This document shows positions 1-13,500 of a stretch of DNA of 64,000 nt, piece after piece; the first letter of the stretch is position 1, and every line of letters begins with the position of its first letter. Source of the stretch: Mycteria americana (Eukaryota; Chordata; Aves; Ciconiiformes; Ciconiidae); assembly GCF_035582795.1 (NCBI RefSeq), contig NC_134396.1:29369683-29433682 (forward strand), read 5' to 3'. A program made the position numbers and the translations under genes. The notes beneath the pieces are model-generated. The model saw nothing but the letters and a program-made list of their open reading frames with translations. It had not been told where the DNA came from and did not search any database.

Positions 1-2551
1 AACAGTAAACATAGCCTAGTAATAATTTTAATATTATAATTTTTATCACGATCATTACCTGCATGAATTCTCCCAGCTTCCTGTATATGCAAAGTCTATT
101 CTTCAACAGCTTTCCAGTGGCCTCCAAAACACCTTCTTAGTTACGACTTTGAACTGGAGGATGTTCTGTGTTGCAGGTGTAAGCTAATCAAAGCCTAATT
201 CTGACACCCTCAATCTAAGAAGCACCTTTCTCCACAAACTATTGAGATCAGTAAGTTTTCATCTACAGAGTTGTATGATGGAGACTGGCACATGGTGGCA
301 GCATCTGGAACCAGACTAGCATCATCATCTGGCTGGTAATATTTAAACTCAAGGATAAAAGCCAACACACAGCCATGAGCTGTCTAGTATTATTTATGTC
401 TTACACCCGAGGAACACTTTGAACCAAGGAACTGAAATGTGGGGACAAGACTACTGGGTCCATCCAGAGATATGGAATGAATCAGTCACAGTCCAAGTCA
501 GGCACACAGACCAGAACTCTGTTTTGCAGTGCTGCACCACGCAGATCACAGATCACAATAGATTTGACAGACTGTGGAGTTCACGTCTCTTTAGCTGAGA
601 CGGGCACTCACGCTGCTTTTGCTACGTTTTACTTCTCCTGTCATGCTGCCTTGCTGCACAGTGTCCTGCGCCGGTAGGTTGTACTTCAGACACCCAAACC
701 TAAATGACTAGTGATTCTGTTTTGAATCTGTGCTCAAAGAACTGGAAGTCTGTGCAGATACTATGACAAGGATGGGCAAACTCTGCAGCAAGGGGATAAC
801 CTGAGAAGCACTTTTTAGTAGTTAGATTATGTCTCTTACAAACAATTCCAAGAAAAAACCACACTAATACAGAGTATGGTTTTAAAAAATATTTTAATCA
901 TTCATAAACTGAGATGCAAACCTGTCATAATTCTAACATAACTTTTACATTATCCAGGAATAAAATCTGACATCAGTGACTCATTCCTTCACTCCCCATT
1001 CCCTCCAAACTTTTAAGAAGATTTTGTGACAGGGACAAATAGTGGCTATTCACTTTTAAGCTCTATTCCTCTGAAACCTGCTGACTGAAAAAGAGTAGTG
1101 GCTCGTTCTTGTGTGTGGTTGTTTACTGCATAACATTTGTTGATAATGTGTGAAATGTTACACACATAAACCAAAAAGAACATGCCTCTTGTTACGGTCT
1201 GTAGGCTGGAGTCATAAATCCTAAAATACTGCTAAAAATACAGTGACTTTCCAACAAGTGAATGAAAAGTGTCTCACCTTTTCATCAGTTGCTGATGTCC
1301 CCTAAGTAATCAATGACTTGGTTTAAAAGGAAGTGTGGATGGATAGAATAGCAAACCCCCCTTCTTGTGAAATATCCAATGGCACTTACTTTACAGGGCT
1401 TATACAGCAGTCTATCAAAATAGAGAGAGGAAAATAAATCAATTGTAACACATCTATAGATGGTCCCACAAAATAATCCTGATCGATGCTCATGAAATTT
1501 TCAGTAGAGTTCAACCCTGAGTAGCAGTAAATTGCTTCTGACATTGCAGTGGTTTATATATCATTTTTATTGGCTTAATGAAATATACATGTGTACGTTC
1601 TCCCTTGTCTGCCCTTGACTCTTCCTAATGAGCTCATCTTTTTGTAGCCTTCATTTGCCATAACAACCAACTTAAAGCAAAAGGAAAAATATAAACAATT
1701 TGATAACTGCTGTGAGTTAAATTTGATATTAGATGTATTCTAGATATTAGATATGTTCTAGGCTTCATACAGTTGACCATTCAAGCTACCTGTCCTAATC
1801 CTGCTTATGAAAAAATATCAGGTGTCATTGATAAAAAACCATTTTCTTAGAGAAAACAATTTGCCCATAATTATTCTGATCAGCTTATTAATTATTAATT
1901 ACTAATATTTATATTAAAATTTTATAACCCACCATAAAACCAAGAAGGCAATCGGGAAGAAGTGATAGTTTTTAAAGAAGAGGACTATGCTTTAGATGTT
2001 GATTCCTAATCAAACTCAAGTCACAGGATAAATGATTGAGTTCACTCTGGGAATGGGATAATGCTGAGATCTTTGAATTTAGGCAACAATTTATGACCAA
2101 AGAGCAGCAGTCTAGGATACCTTGCTGGTTGGTTAAGCCATGAATGAGGTTGATTTAGACCATGGTTTTGATCCTAGTGGTAGCTGAAGGGGAAAGTGCA
2201 CAGAACAGAATTAATTTATTTAAATTCTGATGGTAGTGCTAGATCACGATAAGCTCATCACTCTGAATCTTATTCACCTCTTCTACCATACTTGCTGCTT
2301 TGTTGGGACACTATTTTTGCCTTCACTGTCTGATGCATAAGTGCCACAATTCTCCAGCCTTATTCCATTGCCAGAAGAAGAAGTCATCTGAGCATGTGGC
2401 TGATGTCGTCTTTGTACAGTGAATGTACTTTGCTGATGTTTGTAAACTTCTGAATTTTATTTCTTGGTTGTTTTTCTTGTATATTAAGAATTGACTTGAC
2501 CATATGTATGTCTCTAGTTTTTCTTATTGTAGGTAACTTTTACCCATCTAA
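1..2551. other. Intergenic DNA, no gene seen
   Basis: AT-rich single-copy-looking sequence upstream of the first LTR. Open frames are at most 66 codons, lack recognisable domains and show no paired splice sites that I trust. There is a short very AT-rich stretch around 1880-1925. I see no RNA gene or complete repeat here. It is inferred to be far-upstream 5' flank of SH3GL2, because no exon of a neighbouring gene was recognised. Confidence 0.6.
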
Positions 2552-2556
2552 CCTTT

Positions 2557-3134
2557 TGTACTTGTTTTGGCTGGAATAGAGTTAATTTTACTTCATAGCA
2601 GCTTGTATGGTGCTGTGTTTTGGATTTGTGACTAAAACAGTGTTGATAACACACCAGTGTTTTAGTTATTGCTGAGCAGTGCTTGCACAGCATCAAAGCC
2701 TTCTCTGTTTCTCAGGCTGTCCCCCCAGCAAGTTGGCTGGGGATGCACAGAGCTTGGGAAGGGACACAGCTGACCCCAAAGGGGTATTCCATACCATATG
2801 ACATCACGCTCAGCCATAAAAGCTGAGGGAAAGAAGGATGAAGGGGAAACGCTCAGAGGGAAGGTGTTTGTCTTCCCAAGTAACCATTACACGTGATGGA
2901 GCCCTGCTTTCCTGGAGATGGCTGAACACCTGCCTGCCCATGGGAAGGAGTGAATGAATTCCTTGTTTTGCTTTGCTTGTGTGCGCGGCTTTTGCTTTCC
3001 CTATTAAACTGTCTTTATCTCAACCCACGAGTTTTCTCATTTTTACCCTTCTGATTCTCCCCCCCAGCCCACCGGGGGGGAGTGAGCGAGCGGCTGCGTG
3101 GGGCTTGGTTGCCCTCCAGGCATAAACCATAACA
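2557..3134 (+). mobile_element. Solo LTR of an avian endogenous retrovirus (copy 1)
   Basis: A 578-bp element that starts TGTA and ends AACA, as LTRs do (TG...CA). It is flanked by imperfect 5-bp target-site duplications, CCTTT at 2552-2556 and CCTGT at 3135-3139. It aligns along its whole length with the element at 14131-14694. A poly(A) signal ATTAAA is at 3003-3008. The U3 TATA position has decayed to CATAAA near 2815, where the second copy has an intact TATATAAA. No internal gag, pol or env remnant lies beside it, so it is a solo LTR. The 5-bp duplication suits an ERVL-like or class II family, but I cannot assign a family name from sequence alone. Confidence 0.85.
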
Positions 3135-3139
3135 CCTGT

Positions 3140-6100
3140 TTTCCTCAGATATTGTTTCTTGTAATATTGGATGCTCAGTTACAGAGTGCTGTGAACCCTC
3201 ACTTAGCTTCATTCCAGACTCTGACTTCCTGTCCTTGACAAAGGCTTATTGTTCTGTCAGGAATTAATTGTGTTCCCCCCTCCCTGCTCAACCCCAGTAA
3301 CATCTCTGAGCTTCTTGTCCCAGAATCTGCTCCTGATCCACTCTCTCGGTACGTGTTCAGCCCTCCAAAATCATAAGGTTGTGGTGGGTTTTTTTTTAAT
3401 GAGGTTAGCCACACGCTCTCTTCGCGTTTTGTTTAAAATAGAACTATTTTCTTACATTTCACTTTTATATGGTGTGCCATTCTCCCTGGTTTCATAGAAT
3501 TCATTGCCTAACTTAACTAAAAGGCATTTAATTTATCATGTACTTCAAAAACAACTACTGTCTTCTTTTCTGCTTGTAAAGTGAACTTCTTTTGTTTAAA
3601 ACTTCCAGTACCCATCTCTACAGACCCAAAGTCTGTACCCATCTGCACAGATTTTAAACTATAGTGGGGCTTTTAACTGCTCCATCTTCCCCGTTAGGGT
3701 TTCTTTCCTCTCTAAGTGGTGACCAGGCATTGCTCAGTTTATGGTTTTACAGTTACACTACACCAATAGAAATGCTGGCTGCCATTAAAAGCGATGATCT
3801 CTCCATCACTCCCTGCTTTGGCTTCATGTCCTGCTGCTCCCCTGGGGCTAGTGCTAGCAGCTATGTGGGAGGATGCAAACCGAACCTTTTTTCTTTCCTT
3901 TGGTTACTTTTCAGCTGTGTCAGTTTCCTGACCCAGCTTGCTGCAGAGATGCAGAAATCCAGCTAGTCACAGCATGGACAGAGAGGGAAGGAGGGCAGGA
4001 AAAACACAAGCTTGTGGAGGAGGAAGAAGCCGCAGGAACTTTATCCTCATGTCTTAATCTTCCTGCAAGAGCTCTACTTACTTTGTGTTCAGCTGCAACA
4101 GCCTTTGTATAACAAGGCACCCTGTCCAGACCCAAATGTAATACCAGGCTTCTAAATTCAGATTCTCCTATGCAGCAAGAATGAAGATATGGGTCAGATG
4201 CTTTTGGCATCAGATGTAAGATCCCCCTTTGATTTAAACAGAATAAAGATTTCACTTTGGGGAACACAGAAATCAAAGTAGTCCTTATTGGTTGCTGTGT
4301 GCTAAACGTATCTTTCAATCTGTTTAAGTATGCTTAGAGTGCTAAGGCTGGAGAAGATCCCAAAAGCAGAATTGATTGGAACTGTAGAAAATTATATAGT
4401 TTGTATATACTATGGACAAAGTAGCATGGGCAAACAGGATAGTCCCACTGTTAAAACAGTGGGCTTTATGAACACAGCCCTCAGTTTTACCTTTGGGTGT
4501 ACAGATGGTTTCAACTCTGATTCCGACCCTGTGGATATGTCTACACTGCAGATTTGGTAGGTTACCTCACAGCAGTGTAATGGAAACAGCATAGCAAGTG
4601 CACCACTGCAAATTTCAGGTGCCTCCTGTAAATTTGCCCTCCTGTAGGAATGCCCTGTGAGGTCCTAAATACCGGCAGAAATATTCACAAAGGAACAAAT
4701 TAATCTTAAGTCCAACAGAAAAATTGTTGGCTCCAGGAAGCTTTGGATTAAATAGCATCCAAAGCCCAGTTTCAGTAAGTGCTAACAGCATTGTAGGCAT
4801 TAAAATAGTGAGTGCTCGGTCTCATTTAAAAAAACAAACAAACTGTTCTTACAGCAATGTTCAAAACTACTTTGTGACACCAAGTTTCAAAATGTTTTAC
4901 TCTACCATGGTAAATGAAAACTGTTTGTGTCTGAAAAACTCTTCTTCCTTTCAGACTAGTTCTCAAAACACTTAAATAACAGTGCAACATTTTTATTTTT
5001 TTCTTGGAGGAAGATTACCAGAGTGCCATGGTCTGTATGAACAGTCACAGCCCCCACTGTAAAGATCATGACACAAAGAAGGAGACTGCCTTGAGGTTAG
5101 CTAGTGATGTTGAAATTGCTCTTAACTCAAGAAAAGTGTTTTAATTTGAAATCTAAACACAGGACGCTGCTACAAAATTTGTAAAGATACAGGGAGTAGA
5201 AATGAAGGAGAACAATGCTTCATATATTTGTTTTAAAAGGCAGATTCAAAGGTCTTCTTTCTCTTCATTTTCCGCTGAAAAGCATAGGTGCTTATCCAGT
5301 GATAACGAGATCATAATGGATTCAAAGTTGGCAAATTATTCTTCTGTTGTGTTCAATTTTCTCTTTGGAAACTCCACTCAGATTATGATCACTACACTCA
5401 TCAAAGAGGAGACAGCTTTAGAAATCATCCTATAATTCTGCCTCCCATTTGGAAATGACTTTGTCCCTTTTGCACAGATAATATGCTATTTCTTGTATTT
5501 GAGGAATCATTTTGCACTAATCAAAACCTCTCACTAATCTTGTCCTCATCTACTAAGTAAGGCAATGTGTAAATTTCCATCTGAAGCCTCTCCATATATT
5601 GGCTTTTCTATTTCAAATAAAAAAATATATTGGTAACCATTATCTGATAGAAGCGTACATGTGAAAATCTTACTCGTGGGTTGAATGAGACCAGACTCAA
5701 CAGTAATCAACTTCTTTAAGATGATAATATATTTGGAGTCATTAATCCCCCAGCTTTATCTCTGAAGGAACCCATAAGCACAGGCCATTATTTTTAAGCA
5801 AGTTTGAAGAACTGGACATCAATATTTCTAGTTTCCTTTCTCCCACCAGATGCAGGTAACTTCATACCACATCCTTGTGACTGAAGGGAAAGAAATAGAA
5901 AGATCAAAGGGCAAAGATGGCATGCAGATGCAGTCAAATCTAAAATGTGAATTGCAGAGCAAAAAAGCTGTCAAGAGCTGTCAAGAGGAGTCAAGGCAAA
6001 AGTATAACATGGCAGCCAAAAGATAAAATATGCAGGGAAAGAATGATTATGAAAGAACAAAAAGAAAAACAGTTAAAAAATAGTTTGTTTAGTGAATGAG

Positions 6101-8862
6101 GGTCAGGAGGAACTATACAAGGAAAGACAGCTGTCACGGCTGTGAGTCTGTCAATGACGGCTTTGAAAATTTATGTGAAAAACTGCTCTTTGGATGATTA
6201 ATACAAGTTGGGTATGTTACCTGATATGCTACAGTTCTTTAGCCTCTTTTTATAGTGGCATAACTGGAACTATATAAACGTATGATAAAAGTAATGTTAA
6301 AAGCAACATAATGGAGAGATCACACTGAATAGGAATTGGGAATACTTGGATTTGGGTTTGGGACTTTTTGTAAGTACTCCTCAGAATAACAATTGTGCTT
6401 GGCCCTTTCCCACATGCTATGAATAACTCCAGAAAGCACGATGCCGAGATTTTGGAAGTGATCTAAAATAAGAACCTGTTAAGAGCTGTAAGAACAAAGC
6501 TGCAAAATTTTAGCTTATTATTCTTCGACCACAGAATCACAATATACAGTTGAAGGATTTAATTCCCTGGTGGCAGTTATTCTATACTTTTTTGCTTTCT
6601 AAGCAGGTCCACTAATTGTGATGATGTGAGAGTTTAATGCACTAATGATTGTTCACTGTTAATGCCAATTCACTGACCTTAAGCAGCGTGAGCTGAAGAT
6701 ATTTATAGTTTGGCACTGCCTGAAGTCTTGGATGTTGAATGGGAAAGCAGTAAGTGCTTCCTTCAATTGTTCATTTCTGCCTATCAGCTTGGACTCTTGG
6801 CATGCCATCAACATCTGGGAGCAGCTGGCCTATTTTGTCTTGTATGCACTAGTGTTGACAGAGTATTTAAAATGACATTAGTAAGAACGGTCTGATGACA
6901 GTACTGTGCTACATGACCCATGATCCAAGGTCAGTTTCCAATTTTAAAGCATTATGGCAGAGGCAAGTGTAGGGCAATACAACTTTGAGCAGTTCTAGAA
7001 ACTCTAATGGGCTCTGAAAGACCAAACAACAGATGGAAAGGAGCATCTAAAGCATTTCTCTTCAGAGCAGGCCTAAGGCAAGTCATTGTTCTTCAGAACA
7101 AGAAACTAAAGAAGTAGTTTGTAATGCTTGCATTAGTTCATTGCAGAGTCTGCCTCTTTTTTTTTTTTTTTTTTTTAATTTGACTTCAAGAACCCAAATG
7201 CAATCCTGGGGGAAGACGCTGATTCTTCACTGCTTCCATCTCCTTTAGAGCAGGCCTGACTTCCTCACTAGGCTTAAAATTCAGTTTGCAAAGGAAAGTG
7301 TGCACAAAAATAGAGATTCTTAAAATGTTTTTTCCTTTTAACATGGACGTTTAATTTAAGAAGCATAGACCAAGAAGTAATAGAAGCAGAGTTCAGGGCA
7401 GCATGTCGGTACTATGTTTTACCTAATGTGCTGAGCAAGGACTGCACCCCTGAGAGTTTAAAACCATCTTTTAGAAGGTCCCTCAAGTATGCAGAGTGAG
7501 GTACTCCCTTTTATTAGATAGCCAGAATGGCATACTTGGAAAAAGAAGTCTTCTGCACAAAGTCATTGAGGCTTCTAAATGTACCAAAAACCTGCCTGAT
7601 TTTCTCAACCATATCCTTTGTTCTAACAACCTACCTAAAAAATATGTTCTGTGTGCATTTCAACAAAATATCATGGGTATTCAATTAAATACATCTCACT
7701 TCTGCTGTTTACATACACAGCGTTTATCTCTTATGGAAGTCTCACTGTGATTTCAGCAAACCGTTGTTTAACCGGGAAAGGAGACATCATCCATTTCCTA
7801 ACATGTTAACTAGATCTCTTTTTCCTTTTATTAATTCACCTGCTCTCCCAAAGCATCATCAGCCTGCAGTCTTTCTTCCTCATTCTCACCTAATATTTCC
7901 TTTAGAAAGCGAAACACTTTCCAGCAAAAATATTATTTTAAAATGTGCAATATTTATAACAGCATAGTTCTTATTGATTTTGAGGTATTGTTTTGGCAGC
8001 GTAGAATAACCTCAGTGTAAATTGGTGCTATATGTAACAGACAAATTTACTGATCAGTAGTGAATGTGGCATCACTGGCAAAGAGCACAGAGATATGTTG
8101 CACTGAGTACAAACCCACAAATGATGTTTCTTTCAAGCCATGCGGAAAAGGCATGATTAGAAAGAGATTGTTGTTTCCAAAGGTATCATACATTTTTAAG
8201 TTACTGATTTCTTATCTCAAGAACTTTTCTTCCAGATATGATGTAAGCAGCCTTCAGTTCAAGACTTGCTATTGGACAGGAAATATAGATCACTTATAAG
8301 TTAAACAAACCAAAAAAACAAGTGAGTTTTTCAACAAGTAGCTGCAGTCTTCAAATGGTAAATTAGACTGAAGAGTATCTGAAATAGCTGCAAACTAAAA
8401 AAAAAAAAAATTAATGAAAAAAGAGGAGGAACTTTCAAATTACAAGGATTCCCCAAATATTATAAAATAGGCAACACAAATTAAAATGCTTCTGTCTCTA
8501 ATTATTTCTCTAATTAGCTCTTCAATCTCTCCTTTCCCTCTCCATCATTATGAGGTTTTAGGGTTATTTTTGTAATCAAGTAAATAATCTCTTCATAGTA
8601 GTTTGCAGAGTGTCTCTAGGGAAGGAATTCCATCCTGTCAGCTTATCAGGTAAGTTGTGAAAACGTGTCTGAATTCTCTGTCTTGAAAGCCTAACATTGT
8701 CTGATATGTGAGTGTCAGTGACCAGTTTAATCATACAACCTCCAATTAGCAGTAATTGGAAACATCTCTGTTTACACCCGTACCATTGTAAAAATCTGTC
8801 TTCTGCATATCTTTTGTACTTTTAATACAATTAACAAATGTTCTTGCCCTCCTCCACCCACG
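3140..8862. other. Intergenic DNA, no gene seen
   Basis: About 5.7 kb of ordinary AT-rich sequence. The longest open frames (132 codons on the minus strand around 3920-4318, 100 codons on the plus strand around 3664-3966) overlap one another, have no recognisable domain and look like chance frames. A 20-base T tract sits at 7157-7176. No RNA gene or further interspersed repeat was recognised. Confidence 0.55.
7157..7176. repeat. Poly(T) tract (20 bases)
   Basis: An uninterrupted run of T. It may be the reverse-strand tail of a retrocopy, but no matching body was recognised beside it, so it is listed as a plain homopolymer. Confidence 0.9.
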
Positions 8863-9454
8863 CTCTCTTCTCTTCTCTTCTCTTCTCTTCTCTTCTCTTC
8901 TCTTCTCTTCTCTTCTCTTCTCTTCTCTTCTCTTCTCTTCTCTTCTCTTCTCTTCTCTTCTCTTCTCTTCTCTTCTCTTCTCCTCTCTTCTCTTCTCTTC
9001 TCTTCTCTTCTCTTCTCCTCTCTTCCTCTTCCCTTCTCTTCCCTTCCCTTCCCTTCCCTTCCCTTCCCTTCCCTTCCCTTCCCTTCCCTTCCCTTCCCTT
9101 CCCTTCCCTTCCCTTCCCTTCCCTTCCCTTCCCTTCCCTTCCCTTCCCTTCCCTTCCCTTCCCTTCCTTCCCTTCCCTTCCCTTCCCTTCCTTCCCTTCC
9201 CCTCCCTTCCCTTCCCTTCCCTTCCCTTCCCTTCCCTTCCCTTCCCTTCCCTTCCCTTCCCTTCCCTTCCCTTCCCTTCCCTTCCCTTCCCTTCCCTTCC
9301 CTTCCCTTCCCTTCCCTTCCCTTCCCTTCCCTTCCCATCCCTTCTCTCTTCTCTTCTCTTCTCTTCTCTTCTCTTCTCTTCTCTTCTCTTCTCTTCTCTT
9401 CTCTTCTCTTCTCTTCTCTTCTCTTCTCTTCTCTTCTCTTCTCTTCTCTTCTCT
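8863..9454. repeat. Large composite pentanucleotide microsatellite (TTCTC)n-(TTCCC)n-(TTCTC)n
   Basis: About 590 bp of almost pure pyrimidine on the + strand. It has three blocks: TTCTC units from 8863 to about 9030, TTCCC units from about 9041 to 9342 with a few irregular steps near 9165-9205, and TTCTC units again from 9343 to 9454. The arrangement is mirror-like, with the C-richer core flanked by the same unit on both sides. The minus strand is homopurine, with GGGAA units in the core. Long open frames of 188-216 codons on both strands are by-products of the repeat (5-bp units stay open in all frames) and are not genes. Confidence 0.97.
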
Positions 9455-9689
9455 GCCTCTCCCCAGCAATATTATTGCCACCTAATTTTAGGCAACTGGT
9501 TCGTAAAAAGTCTACATCTAAGCTAGCTGTCTACTTATCTTTTATAGCCCAATGAGAGAATAGGCATATCTGGAATGCAATTCATGTCATCTGAAAACAG
9601 ACAGATAAATCAGGTCACTTCTGCTCTAGAAGTAAATACCTCTCTTTCTTTGTTAATTAAAAAGAGGGTCTGTAGAGATAGCTTAGATG
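9455..9689. other. Short spacer between microsatellite and CR1
   Basis: About 235 bp of unique-looking sequence with nothing recognised in it. Confidence 0.6.
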
Positions 9690-10592
9690 TATCCTCAGCA
9701 AGTTCATGGATTACACCAAGCTGAGTGGTATGCTTGATACTCTAGAGGGAAGGGATGCTATCCAGAGAGACCCTGACAGGCTAGAGAGGTGGGCCTGTGT
9801 GAACATCATGAAGTTCAACAAGGTCAAGTGCAAGGTCCTGCACCTGGGTCGGGGCAATCCCAAACATGGATACAGGCTGGACAATGAGTGGATTGAGAGC
9901 AACCTTGCAGAGAAGGACTTCGGGGTATTGGTGGATGCAAAACTGAATATGAGCTGGCAGTGTGCACTCACAGCCCCGAAAGCCAGCCATATCCTGGGCT
10001 GTATCAAAAGAAGTGTGGCCAGCAGGTCAAGAGAGGTGATTCTGCCCCTCTACTCTGCTCTGGTGAGACCCCACCTGGAGTACTGTGTCCAGTTCTGGAG
10101 TCCTCAGCACAGGAAAGGCATGGACCTGTTGGAGGGGGTCCAGAGGAGGGCCACGAAGATGATCAGAGGGCTGGAGCACCTCCCATATGAGGACAGGCTG
10201 AGAGAGTTGGGGTTGTTTAGCCTGGAGAAGAGAAGACTCTGGGAGACATTATAGCAGCCTTCCAGTACTTAAACAGGGCCTACAGAAAAGATGGGGAGGG
10301 ACTCTTTATCAGGGAGTGTAGTGACATGACGAGGGGTAACAGTTTTAAATCAAAAGATGGTAGATTTAGATTAGATATTAGGAAGAAATTCTTTACTGTG
10401 AGGGTGGTGAGACACTGGAATAGGTTGCCCAGAGAAGTTGTGGATGCCCCCTCCCTGGAAGTGTCCAAGGCCAGGCTGGATGGGGCTTTGAGCAACCTGA
10501 TCTAGTGGAAGGTGTCCCTGCCCGTGGCAGAGGGGTCGGAACTAGATGATCTTTAAGGTCCCTTCCAACCCAAACCATTCTATGATTCTATG
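9690..10592 (+). mobile_element. 5'-truncated CR1 LINE (3' end of the RT ORF plus 3' UTR)
   Basis: A sense-oriented CR1-type non-LTR retrotransposon fragment. An open frame at 9706-10254 translates to the region C-terminal to the reverse transcriptase core, including CR1-like segments such as [50 protein letters not shown] and [35 protein letters not shown] (cut here into its recognisable blocks [14 protein letters not shown] and RRATKMI). The frame then breaks at a stop near 10252, although CR1-like coding continues in another frame (FFTVRVVRHWNRLPREVVDAP region, about 10390-10460). The element ends in the CR1-type octamer repeat ATTCTATGATTCTATG at 10577-10592. The endonuclease domain and most of the polymerase domain are absent, so it is dead. 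The 5' edge is approximate. CR1 elements normally lack clear target-site duplications and none is seen. Confidence 0.93.
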
Positions 10593-13500
10593 TCTCTGCT
10601 GTATATATCTAAAGCCAGGTGAGAAGAGTACTATTCCTGAATGTTTACAATTTCTTTTAATTTTTTCTTGTTTTCAATGCCATATACTTACATGAATTGA
10701 GGATTTCCATTTCTTTCTACCTTATGGATTTCCATAACCTCCAATACTGCAGCTCCTTCACGCAAATCAGAGTTGTATTTACAACACAGTGTGGGTTTAG
10801 CCTTGTGACATCATGCTTGAACACAAAGTAGAGGAAGGCTAGCCCATTGGGAAAACTGGGAAAATGCTTATGAGTTTGCTAAATACTGAGTCTTTGGACT
10901 GCATAATCCACCATTGAATGGTATAAGACACTTTTTTTGCCTAAATTGTTTCTTTTGTGCAAGAAGTTGTGGTTCAAATATTACATGGATGACTACACAA
11001 GAATAGAGAAATGTGCTTAAAGCATCTGGAAAAAAATGCATAGTTCTGAAATTACAGATGGAAGTGGTTGTGAATCCCTGCTATAGCTGGATATTAAACC
11101 TCTGGCACAAGCTGATTCATGAGAACTAGCTAATTTCTGTGTTCTCCTCAAAAGCATCACTGTTGTACTCTGGAATAAAGACGTTTGTTGAGGGTGTATA
11201 TACTGGAGGTGGGACAGGAAACACAAACCCATAATTTTTGGCTATAATCCAGACAGGAAGGAATGAAAAGAGCTAGCCAGTGCTTCAAAGAGACCATGTA
11301 TCACAGCATGCCAGAGATGAGGTTCTATTGTAAAACATAGGCTAGGCCACAGTCATGACCTCCTTAGGCTGCTCAGCAAAGAATGGGTTGAGAAGTTTGC
11401 AAAATTGAGAAGTCACTCTTTTCTCATCGACTTTCTGCTCCCATTTTTCGTGGGGCATTTACATTTATTTTTACAGAGTACTGAACACTTTCACTGCTAT
11501 CTGCATTATCGCACTTCTGGAGTTAAGGAAGTCTAAATACTGGAGCCTTTCTAAAAAAACAGTGTGCTCTGGCAGGAGTCTGCTGCCTGCTTTTACGAGG
11601 CTCTGTCTCTTCTACAATGCAGTGCAAGCTCAGAAGAGGCATACAGGAACTCTGCCTGTTTCACCCTGCCTGTTCAGGTTGCCTTGATTCCCTCATGCAG
11701 GTGTAGAAAAGGTTATGAGAAAATACAGCTTGGTAATTCCACAACATTTTTGTGAGCTACCCTGTCACATTTTTGGGGACAATGCCTGAGAAGCGCTGTA
11801 GCAATGGAGCAGAGGCTGTAGGGAAGAGAGAAGTAATCTTTGTTTCCACAGCATAAGCCCAGAACTGTTTCTTGTTTTTTGTAGTCAGTAGAGGTGGGGA
11901 ACTTGTTTGTTATCTGTTTTGTTTTTGTAGAAGCAGCAAAATGTATTCCTTTTTCTTTTTCTCTCTAGTTTAAGCCTTGAGGTTAGTCCAAACTGTGATT
12001 CCTAATCAATTATATAAGCCAATGGTATTCATAGACTGACTTCACTGTAACCACTGGAAATGCATTGGCGGTCAATTCTTCACTTTCTGTACAAACTCTG
12101 TTATAACTCCAGTCCGATCATACAAATGGGACAAAAAAACCCTACAGTGGAATTCTGAAAGACCCTCTTGTGCAGGGAAAAGATGGAATACTAATAATCT
12201 TGATAGCTGAGAGAGGTGTACTGGTTAATTAACACAAAGGAATCTATAAAGTGAAAGCTGCGTGGGTGATGCCAAGCCCTAGTTTGGATGCTCCCGCTGT
12301 TTCAGCTTCTCTTACCCAGTGATCTGTGCGAGTTTGCTCACCAAGGGGAGGGTAAGACAGGACTGAGAACCTGCGGCATCCTCGGCTCATATTAACACAG
12401 GTGCTTTTACAGCACCAAACCAAGTAAGTGTAGGAACATTCCACCTAATGGGAGCATGATGTATACTGCATAGTAAAGGCTTCTTTCTTGCCAGCTTGAA
12501 GATCAAGGCTAGAGAACTCAAGGCACATGTGTTTGTGATTGATGTCCCTGGCTCAGTACTTAGTTGGGATCTGTTACAAGGTACAGTACACAGCATTCCT
12601 AGGTGATAATTACTGCAAGGTTTTTACTGGAGCTGGTAATCCTTACCTAACTAGTGGGGAAAAAAAAAAAAAGAAAAAAAAACAGCTCGGAAAGGAGGGA
12701 GAGGGATCGGGGTGTTTCATTCACACTACTAAATATCCAAAGCAGCAGGTCAAAATCAAGATGTTCCAGGATCATCTTATTTCAGCTGAAGCCTTTGAGT
12801 ACACCAATCATTCTTGCATTGCTTCTGTTGTCCCTTATCTGGCCTATTTGATACAGACAAAAGTCTCAGAAACACTCTTTCTGCAATTAGACCAAACTAA
12901 TGTTAATTTTCAAGCTTGTCGATCCATATGCTTGCATTAATGTCTTAACATCATTCTTCCATTAAGGACTGCTGGACTTAATGGAAGAACTTCTTTGCTT
13001 GAACTTAAGGACTTCATTACTTAATGGACTCCTAATTACTTAAAGGACTTCATTACCTGAACTTCATTACATGAATGTCTGTGTCAAGGGTGGCAGATAA
13101 TTCTTCTCAGTACATCAAATAGGCACAGATGGGATAGCCTCTGAACCTGTGGACAGCAATATGAACAATTGGACACAATATGATTTTAATGCTGTCTGAT
13201 TACAGTTATTATTGGATGTTCAACAGTACAGAAGGACCAGTCTATGCCCAAAACCTCACACACATTTGCGGTAATACTGTGAAACACAGATATGTGGGCA
13301 AGAAATTGTGCATTTTGTTCTGACAGAGGTTGAGACCTAATGGCGCATCACTGAACTAGAATTCACTGCTTCAGCTATTGCTGCAGAGCTGGAAGAGCTG
13401 TTTGTTCTTTAAAGCTCATATTCTAATATAATTTGCTATGAAACTTTTGTTGTTTCATGCTGACTGCACTGGTAATTTGAATCTCTGAAAATATTTTCAC

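Noticed and set aside
3664..4318. Overlapping 79-132-codon frames on both strands
   Set aside because: They overlap one another, lack known motifs, and have no promoter or splice support.
8772..9485. Open frames of 188-216 codons on both strands
   Set aside because: They are translations of the pentanucleotide repeat; a stop-free 5-bp unit stays open in every frame.
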